A stretch of 6,413 nt of DNA from Actinomycetes bacterium (GTDB lineage Bacteria > Actinomycetota > Actinomycetes > Propionibacteriales > Propionibacteriaceae): assembly GCA_009785885.1 (NCBI GenBank), contig WQUE01000081.1, forward strand, positions 1-6,413. The letters are read 5' to 3'. How positions within the stretch are numbered: position 1 is the stretch's first letter; the number at the start of each line of letters is the position of its first letter. The notes beneath the pieces are model-generated. The model saw nothing but the letters and a program-made list of their open reading frames with translations, was not told the origin of the DNA and did not search any database. Shown one piece after another: positions 1 through 4,319 of this stretch. The position numbers were made by a program, and so were the translations under genes.

Positions 1-26
1 CAGCTGACTATAAAGAAAGAAGAGCC
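1..26 (+). promoter_or_regulatory. Possible -10 element and weak ribosome binding site of the SDR gene
   Basis: These 26 bases are far more A/T-rich than the surrounding DNA. They contain TATAAA at 9-14, which resembles a sigma-70-type -10 hexamer, followed by a purine run (GAAAGAAGAG, 15-24) that could act as a weak Shine-Dalgarno sequence ahead of the ATG at 27. If the hexamer is real, transcription would start only a few bases before the start codon, giving a very short leader. The -35 region lies outside the window, so the promoter call is tentative. Confidence 0.35.
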
Positions 27-857
27 ATGTCTACGATCGTGATCACCGGGGCCAGCGACGGTATCGGCGCGACCGCCGCCGCGCTGCTCGCCCGCGACGG
101 GCACCGGCTGTTCCTCGTCGGGCGCACGGCGTCCAAACTGGAGGCCGTCACGGAGAAGCTGTACCCGGCGGGGGCGTTCGTCGCCGACTTCGAGCGGCTG
201 GACGACGTCCGCCGCCTGGCCGCCGACCTGCGCGCCGCGACCGACCACATCGACGTCCTCGCGAACAACGCCGGGGGCATCTTCGACGGGCCGCTGGAGA
301 CGATCGACGGGTTCGAGCGCACGTTCCAGGTGAACCACCTGGCGCCGTTCCTGCTGACGCACGAGCTGATGGACCTGCTGCTCGCCGGCGATGCGTCCGT
401 CGTGAACACGGCGAGCGCGGCGGCGCGGATGTCCGGGCACATCGATCTGGACGACATCGACGGCTGGCACCGCTACGCGCCGATGAAGGCGTACGGGGCG
501 AGCAAGCTCGCCAACGTGCTGTTCACCCGCGGGTTGCACGCGCGGTACCACCACCTGGGACTGTCCGCCGTCGCATTCCACCCGGGCGTGATCGCGTCCA
601 ACTTCGGCGCCTCCACGGGTGGGCCGATGCGGTTGGCGTACCACAGCGCGGCCGCCCGCTTCATGGCCGGGCCGATCACCGGCGCGCGCCGCCTAGTGCA
701 CTTCGCCGAGGGGACCCCCGGGATCGAGTGGGTGTCCGGCGAGTACTACCCCAGCCCCCGCCGTCCCGGCCGCACCGCCGCGCAGGCGTACGACGACGAC
801 CTGGTCCGCGAGTTCTGGGACGCCTCGGCGCGGCTGCTGGGTCTCGACGCCGCCTGA
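27..857 (+). CDS. Short-chain dehydrogenase/reductase (SDR), retinol-dehydrogenase-like
   Basis: This 276-residue protein is a cytosolic NAD(P)-dependent oxidoreductase with a Rossmann fold. Visible SDR hallmarks are the cofactor-binding TGASDGIG at residues 7-14, GR at 32-33 after the second strand (basic Arg33, compatible with NADPH preference), NNAG at 80-83, Asn103 in QVNHLA, Ser130 in VNTASA, the catalytic pair Tyr156/Lys160 in YGASK, and HPG at 185-187. All four catalytic positions (Asn, Ser, Tyr, Lys) are present, so it should be active. Length is normal for a classical SDR with a C-terminal substrate extension. The substrate cannot be read from sequence; YGASKLANVLF is typical of the retinol-dehydrogenase/WWOX-like branch that reduces or oxidises hydrophobic alcohols and carbonyls. 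It is the only plus-strand gene here and converges on the thioesterase gene with a 30-bp gap. The ATG follows a purine-rich leader. Confidence 0.95.
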   Translation: MSTIVITGASDGIGATAAALLARDGHRLFLVGRTASKLEAVTEKLYPAGAFVADFERLDDVRRLAADLRAATDHIDVLANNAGGIFDGPLETIDGFERTFQVNHLAPFLLTHELMDLLLAGDASVVNTASAAARMSGHIDLDDIDGWHRYAPMKAYGASKLANVLFTRGLHARYHHLGLSAVAFHPGVIASNFGASTGGPMRLAYHSAAARFMAGPITGARRLVHFAEGTPGIEWVSGEYYPSPRRPGRTAAQAYDDDLVREFWDASARLLGLDAA

Positions 858-891
858 CCGGGGTTCGGCCTGAGTGGATGATCTCGGTCAG
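854..891. terminator. Inverted repeat between convergent genes, possible weak bidirectional terminator
   Basis: CTGACCG (854-860) and CGGTCAG (885-891) are perfect 7-bp inverted copies separated by 24 bases. Each arm contains the stop codon of one convergent gene: TGA of the SDR at 855-857 and TGA of the thioesterase at 890-888. No T-tract follows on either strand and the loop is long, so this is at best a weak or non-canonical terminator. The dyad could also be chance. Confidence 0.25.
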
Positions 892-1313
892 CGTCCGAGG
901 GCGTCCGCCTGGCGCCGGAGTTCACGTTCGTCCTCGTCCCCGGGTTCGTCCAGGACGATGCCGTGAGGACGTGGCCGGTGGGTGTCCGGATCCACGCACA
1001 CGAACGTGAGGAACCCGTCGACCGGCTCGTGGCCCCCGATCTCCTCCACCGCCTTGACGTGGACGGTCAGGCTCGTCCGCCCCGTGCGGACGACCCGTCC
1101 GCACATCGACAGGATCGCGCCGTTCGACACCGACTCGGTGAAGACGAAGCCGTGCATGTTGACGCAGAGCACGTCCTCGGGCCGCCCGCACGCCGTCGCC
1201 GCCGCGATGAACCCGGCCTCGACCAGCCATTCGGCGGCCCGGCCGGCGAACAGCGTCTGGTGGTGGTTGAGGTCCTCGGAGATCACGAGGTGTGTGGTCC
1301 GATACTCCTTCAT
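888..1313 (-). CDS. Hotdog-fold acyl-CoA thioesterase-like protein
   Basis: This 141-residue protein has the length and motif order of a single-domain 4HBT hotdog thioesterase of the YciA/BFIT acyl-CoA hydrolase type, which hydrolyses acyl-CoA to free acid and CoA in the cytosol. The signature is LNHHQTLFAGRAAEWLVEAG at residues 15-34, matching the family pattern N-x-x-G-T-L-F-G-G-x-x-x-x-W-M-D-E-A-A. It is followed by VNMHGFVF (51-58), the RTGRTSLTVHV strand (77-87) and TFVCVD (103-108). The family's usual acidic residue after W-M is Val31 here, with Glu32 next to it, and the first Gly of GTLFGG is Gln19, so the active site is not canonical. The C-terminal 25 residues are charged. The ATG is 6 bp after the stop of the quinone-reductase gene with only a weak ribosome site (AGGCGA), suggesting translational coupling. 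Specificity is unknown. Confidence 0.82.
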   Translation of the reverse strand: MKEYRTTHLVISEDLNHHQTLFAGRAAEWLVEAGFIAAATACGRPEDVLCVNMHGFVFTESVSNGAILSMCGRVVRTGRTSLTVHVKAVEEIGGHEPVDGFLTFVCVDPDTHRPRPHGIVLDEPGDEDERELRRQADALGR

Positions 1314-1319
1314 CGTCGC

Positions 1320-1952
1320 CTACACCGGCGGGTCGAACAGCGCGTAGCCGAGGTCGCGGGCCGTGTCGAGCAGTTGCGGACGGATCAGCTCCCAGGCCTC
1401 CGGGGCGATGTCCGCGGCACCGCCGAGCACGCGGAACTCGGCCTCCTTCGCGCGCTGGCCGATGCGGTCGGCGATCATCGTCGTCTCCATCGCCTGGTAG
1501 CAGCCGGTCTGGCGCAGCAGGTCGGGCGTGTGCCCGGCGGTGGCGAGCACGATCGCCTTCCGGGCGGGACGAAGTTGCAGGTTCGATTCCATCGCGCGCC
1601 AGTCGGGGTTGCCGTGCGCGTAGGCGTACCCGACCGTCCACACGCGGTCGAACCAGCCCTTGAGGATCGCCGGGCAGTCCGTCCACCACACGGGGTACAC
1701 GAACGCCCACGCGTCCGCCCGGTTCAGCTTCGCCTGCTCCTCGGCGACGTCCGGGGGGATCGGCAGGCTCGCCAACTGGCGCACCTCGCGGGCGTACTCC
1801 GGGGCGCCGATCACCGGCTGGAACCGCATGGCGTACAGGTCCGACACGCTGTGCGTGTGCCCGGCATCCTCCAGTCCGATCTGGAACGACGCCAGCACGT
1901 CCCCGGTGAAGCTCAGGTGCGTGGGGTGGGCGAAGACGACATGGACGTGCAC
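1320..1952 (-). CDS. NAD(P)H dehydrogenase (quinone)-like flavoprotein, flavodoxin-2 fold
   Basis: This 210-residue protein belongs to the flavodoxin-like NQO/MdaB/KefF-type family (Flavodoxin_2). These soluble FAD or FMN enzymes reduce quinones and related electrophiles by two electrons from NAD(P)H. Visible motifs are AHPTHLSFT at residues 8-16 (flavin phosphate loop after the first strand), YPVWW at 86-90, the diagnostic PAILKGWFDRVW at 94-105 and ATAGHTPD at 138-145, where the family has its second flavin/nucleotide loop. Length is usual for the bacterial members. Start: GTG at 1952, preceded by GGAGG (1961-1957) with a 4-nt spacer; no in-frame ATG offers a better start. The thioesterase gene follows after 6 bp, so the two are almost certainly co-transcribed. 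A role in detoxifying quinones or aromatic intermediates is inferred from family and neighbours, not shown. Confidence 0.9.
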   Translation of the reverse strand: MHVHVVFAHPTHLSFTGDVLASFQIGLEDAGHTHSVSDLYAMRFQPVIGAPEYAREVRQLASLPIPPDVAEEQAKLNRADAWAFVYPVWWTDCPAILKGWFDRVWTVGYAYAHGNPDWRAMESNLQLRPARKAIVLATAGHTPDLLRQTGCYQAMETTMIADRIGQRAKEAEFRVLGGAADIAPEAWELIRPQLLDTARDLGYALFDPPV

Positions 1953-2129
1953 GGTGCCTCCGAGCCTCGTGGTGTCGGGCGGTTACAGCAATCGTAGGCG
2001 CAAACGTGGCCCCAGGGCCAGACGGCGGCACCGCGGCCGCCTCACCGGTCCCGGTACACCTCAAAGCGGTGGCCGATGTCGATGGCCAGGATGATCAGCC
2101 GGCCGGCGTCGAGGAGACAGCGCGTCCCA
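1953..2129. other. Intergenic gap upstream of the quinone-reductase gene
   Basis: This 177-bp gap lies between two minus-strand genes. Its upper part (2116-2042) carries a RelE-like coding remnant, described separately. The remaining 89 bp (2041-1953) contain a short perfect dyad, TGGCCC/GGGCCA (2007-2020), and the GGAGG ribosome site of the downstream GTG start. Weak -10-like hexamers are visible on the minus strand (TACGAT, TGTAAC), but none has a matching -35, so I cannot assign a promoter. The gap is large enough to hold one, which would make the quinone reductase/thioesterase pair a separate transcript. Confidence 0.5.
2042..2116 (-). pseudogene. Remnant of a RelE/ParE-type toxin gene (C-terminal end only)
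   Basis: On the minus strand the frame ending at the TGA 2044-2042 reads LLDAGRLIILAIDIGHR and then FEVYRDR-stop. This matches the shape of the C-terminal strand pair of RelE/ParE-superfamily mRNA-interferase toxins, where D-G-R-L-hydrophobic5-x-V-G-H-R-x-x-V-Y is characteristic. Third codon positions in these 24 codons are G or C except for one TTT, like a real gene in this genome. The upstream part of a RelE gene (some 60 residues) is missing. The same frame runs back into the end of the maturase gene without a start codon nearby, and no RelB/Phd-type antitoxin is visible. I infer a deletion or rearrangement that removed a toxin-antitoxin pair and left this tail. Identification rests on recall of the family pattern. 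Confidence 0.55.
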
Positions 2130-3386
2130 TCACGCGGGACGCGTCGGCCAGCAGCAGCTCTTCGCCTTGCGGCCGCTGCCGCAGGGGCACGGATCGTTGC
2201 GCCCGACGCCGCGCCAGCGGGCCATCAGGACGTGGCGGACGCCGTCCATGATCATCGCCGGATCCTGGTCCCGCGCCTGCATCTTTGTGATGGACGCCAG
2301 GTGCGCCGCGGCGTGGGCGAAGAAGCGCGTCAGGCCCGGGCACAGGTGGTTCAGGCCGTCGTCCCGGTCCTTCGGGCAGCCGCCGTGGCAGAACCGCCGC
2401 CACGTGCACGTGCGGCACCGCACCGGCAAGGCGTCGCGCTTGGCGTCGCCGAAACCGATCTGCGCCGGGGAGTCGGCGAGCGCGCCCAGGTCGTCGTGGA
2501 GCACATCGCCGAGGCGGTGGCCGTCGTCGACGAAGTGGTCGCACGAGTACACGCCGCCGTCCGACTCGACGACGAGCGCCCGTCCGCACGTCGGGGCGAG
2601 CCAGCACAGCCCGGCCTGACCGCCGGCCATGACGTTCTGCATCTCGGCGAACTGCTGCACGGCGACGCGTCCGACGTCGTGGGTGGCCCACTCGTCGAAG
2701 ACGGCGCACAGGAAGTCCCCGTACGCGTCCGGGGCGACGCTGTCGGGTGTCACGGTGCCCGTGGCGTCCCGGCGGATCACGGGGATGAACTGGATCCAGC
2801 CCGTGCCGAAGTCCCGCATGGTCCGGTACACCGCCAGCGGCTCCCGGGCCGTGTCCGCGTTCACCGTGCACAGCAGGTCGGGCTCGATCCCGTGCGCCTG
2901 CAGACGGACGATCGCTTCCGCCGCTGCCTGGTGGCTGCCGGCGCCGCGCGGGTCGGGACGGTGCGCGTCGTGCAGGCGGGGCGTGCCGTCGAGGCTCACA
3001 CCCACGTCGAAGTGGTGCTCGGCGAGGAACGCGCACCACTCGTCGTCCAGCAGCACACCGTTCGTCTGGAGGTTGTTCCAGCACTCCCAGCCTTGGGGGA
3101 GGTAGCGCTGCTCCAGTTCGACGGCGCGGCGGTAGAAGTCCAGGCCGGCGAGGGTCGGCTCGCCGCCGTGCCACACGATGCTCACCTGCGGGCCCGCGCT
3201 CGCCGCGAGGTAGCCGCGGATGAGCGCCTCCAGCACCGTGTCGCTCATCGGGCCGCCGTGCGGCAGCGGCAGGTAATAGCAGTAGTCACAGCGCAGATTG
3301 CAGTGCGAACCGACGGGCTTGGCCATCACGGAGAACGCACGGGCAGCGGGACGCGGGGCGGGCGCGACGGGTGGCGGCGCAGGCAT
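2130..3386 (-). CDS. Anaerobic sulfatase-maturase-type radical SAM/SPASM protein with C-terminal SEC-C motif
   Basis: This 418-residue protein resembles anSME, which converts an active-site Cys or Ser of sulfatases to formylglycine using radical SAM chemistry. The SAM-cluster cysteines are C29-x3-C33-x2-C36 (CNLRCDYC), followed by GGEP at 74-77, LQTNG at 106-110 and SLDG at 131-134. The SPASM region has eight cysteines: C261, C267, C282, C324, C327, C333, C337 and C349. Their spacing closely follows the two auxiliary 4Fe-4S clusters of characterised anSMEs, and Asp283 directly after C282 sits where the proposed catalytic Asp lies. CHGGCPKDR (333-341) is typical. Residues 397-412 add a zinc-binding SEC-C motif (NDPCPCGSGRKAKSCC, C-x-C-x8-CC). 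The ATG at 3386 is 16 bp from the upstream stop, with ribosome site AGGTGATC at 3404-3397. No sulfatase is encoded in the window, so the substrate is unknown; another SPASM peptide modification remains possible. Confidence 0.9.
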   Translation of the reverse strand: MPAPPPVAPAPRPAARAFSVMAKPVGSHCNLRCDYCYYLPLPHGGPMSDTVLEALIRGYLAASAGPQVSIVWHGGEPTLAGLDFYRRAVELEQRYLPQGWECWNNLQTNGVLLDDEWCAFLAEHHFDVGVSLDGTPRLHDAHRPDPRGAGSHQAAAEAIVRLQAHGIEPDLLCTVNADTAREPLAVYRTMRDFGTGWIQFIPVIRRDATGTVTPDSVAPDAYGDFLCAVFDEWATHDVGRVAVQQFAEMQNVMAGGQAGLCWLAPTCGRALVVESDGGVYSCDHFVDDGHRLGDVLHDDLGALADSPAQIGFGDAKRDALPVRCRTCTWRRFCHGGCPKDRDDGLNHLCPGLTRFFAHAAAHLASITKMQARDQDPAMIMDGVRHVLMARWRGVGRNDPCPCGSGRKAKSCCWPTRPA

Positions 3387-3396
3387 GGGCGTGAGC

Positions 3397-3404
3397 GATC
3401 ACCT
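3397..3404 (-). promoter_or_regulatory. Shine-Dalgarno of the maturase gene overlapping the upstream stop codon
   Basis: On the minus strand AGGTGATC is complementary to the 3' end of 16S rRNA and lies 10 nt before the ATG at 3386. Its first two bases are the last two of the TAG stop of the dienelactone-hydrolase gene. This supports the chosen maturase start rather than the internal Met21, and indicates translation coupled to the gene upstream. Confidence 0.6.
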
Positions 3405-4176
3405 ACCCGCGCAGGTGCTCGTCGAAGAACGCCAAGGCGCGGTTCCAGGAGTCCATCGCCTGGACGGGCCGGTACGACTCGCCGGCGACGTTCCACATCG
3501 CGTGCCCGGCGCCGTCGTACCGGTGGAACTCGTACTCCTTGCCGTGTTGCTGCAGCGCCGCCTCGTGCAGGTCGACCTGCTCCGGGGTCGGGGACACGTC
3601 GTCGTTCCCGAAGATGCCGAGCAGCGGGCAGCCGAGGTCCTTCGTGTAGTCGATCGGGGGGACGGGGGCGGCCAGGCTGAGTTCGTCCTTGCTCATCACG
3701 ACACGCCCGCCCCAGCAGTCCACGGCCGCGGCCAGCCCCCGGACGCGGCACGCCGCGAGGAACGCGTGGCGTCCCCCGGAGCACATGCCGATCACGCCGA
3801 CCTTGCCGTTCGACGTCGGCAGGCCGGTGAGGTAGTCGAGCGCGCCCTCGCAGTCGCCCATCACGGACTCGTCCGCGACTCCGCCCGCGGCGCGGGCCTT
3901 CGCGGCGATGTCGGCGGGCAGGCCGTGGCCGTAGCGCTCGTAAATGTTCGGGCAGCACACCGTGAAGCCGTGTTGCGTGAACCGGCGGGCGACCTCCCGG
4001 TTGAGTTCGTCCCAGCCGGGGATGTGGGGGATGAGGATGATGCCGGGGTACGGCCCCGCGCCCAGCGGGCGGGACACGTACGCGTGGATGCGGTTCCCGC
4101 GGTAGCCCCGCATCGTCACCGTCTCCGCCAGCATGCCTTCGTACGCGTCGGTCCGCAGCTCGTTCCAGGCGGTCAT
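3403..4176 (-). CDS. Dienelactone hydrolase family protein (alpha/beta hydrolase, Cys nucleophile)
   Basis: This 257-residue cytosolic alpha/beta hydrolase belongs to the dienelactone hydrolase family, whose founding members open dienelactones to maleylacetate in chloroaromatic breakdown; many relatives have other ester or lactone substrates. The nucleophile elbow is GMCSGG with Cys132 (130-135), the acid is Asp192 or Asp193 in GNDD, and the base is His225 in YDGAGHA (220-226). The Glu of the canonical QEIFG segment is replaced: residues 50-55 read PHIPGW, followed by DELNREVARRF, as in a diverged actinobacterial-looking subgroup. The classic chlorocatechol-pathway activity should therefore not be assumed. 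Start ATG 4176 has a good ribosome site (AAGGGAG, 4190-4184, 7-nt spacer). It is the first gene of the pair with the maturase, and the upstream 143-bp region carries two inverted repeats that may regulate it. Confidence 0.9.
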   Translation of the reverse strand: MTAWNELRTDAYEGMLAETVTMRGYRGNRIHAYVSRPLGAGPYPGIILIPHIPGWDELNREVARRFTQHGFTVCCPNIYERYGHGLPADIAAKARAAGGVADESVMGDCEGALDYLTGLPTSNGKVGVIGMCSGGRHAFLAACRVRGLAAAVDCWGGRVVMSKDELSLAAPVPPIDYTKDLGCPLLGIFGNDDVSPTPEQVDLHEAALQQHGKEYEFHRYDGAGHAMWNVAGESYRPVQAMDSWNRALAFFDEHLRG

Positions 4177-4201
4177 CGGCGGGCTCCCTTCCCGTGTCCG
4201 T

Positions 4202-4231
4202 GCATCGGGGGCGTCCCCGTGCTCCCGATGC
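4202..4231. promoter_or_regulatory. 8-bp inverted repeat in the leader of the dienelactone-hydrolase gene
   Basis: GCATCGGG (4202-4209) and CCCGATGC (4224-4231) are perfect inverted copies with 14 bases between them. The element lies 26-55 nt upstream of the ATG at 4176, so it is either an operator or a hairpin in the 5' leader. A competing small hairpin, GGGG (4207-4210) with CCCC (4215-4218), shares bases with the left arm. There is no known riboswitch signature. Function is inferred from position only. Confidence 0.4.
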
Positions 4232-4238
4232 TACTCGT

Positions 4239-4295
4239 GCCTAAGGAAGTGAGTTAGGCCGCGTACTCGAGGCTTAACTCACTTCCCTGTCAGGC
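4239..4295. promoter_or_regulatory. Long palindrome between surface-protein and hydrolase genes (operator or terminator)
   Basis: The core is GGAAGTGAGTTAGGCC (4245-4260), a 10-base spacer (4261-4270) and GGCTTAACTCACTTCC (4271-4286). The outer 12 positions pair perfectly and there is a single mismatch in 16, which would be a G-U pair in plus-strand RNA and A-C in minus-strand RNA. Outer GCCT (4239-4242) and AGGC (4292-4295) could extend the stem around an internal loop. A second dyad overlaps the left arm: GCCTAA (4239-4244) and TTAGGC (4254-4259), 9 bases apart, the size of a TetR- or MarR-type operator. It sits 34 nt beyond the stop of the surface-protein gene and 69-110 nt upstream of the hydrolase start. 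It could therefore end transcription of the former (though with no U-tract) or control the latter. Confidence 0.55.
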
Positions 4296-4319
4296 CCGGG
4301 ACGGCTCCGTGACCTGCGG

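Noticed and set aside
963..1997. Plus-strand open frame opposite the thioesterase and quinone-reductase genes
   Set aside because: It is Arg/His/Val-rich with no recognisable motif, while both antisense genes have clear family signatures and spacing.
2007..2020. TGGCCC/GGGCCA dyad as a terminator after the maturase gene
   Set aside because: The arms are 6 bp with only 2 bases between them and no T-run follows; dyads of this size are expected by chance in such GC-rich DNA.
2042..2132. An intact small RelE-like gene
   Set aside because: The recognisable frame has no ATG, GTG or TTG start near it and would lack most of the fold, so a remnant fits better.
2076..3680. Long plus-strand open frame antisense to the maturase gene
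   Set aside because: It is low-complexity Ala/Arg/Val sequence with no family motif, lying opposite two well-supported genes. Such frames arise from G/C-biased third positions.
3767..3783. CSGGR around the nucleophile Cys132 of the hydrolase as a formylglycine site for the neighbouring maturase
   Set aside because: It resembles C-x-P-x-R only by the Arg at +4 and lacks Pro or Ala at +2. C-x-G-G-R is common at the nucleophile elbow of dienelactone hydrolases without any maturase nearby.
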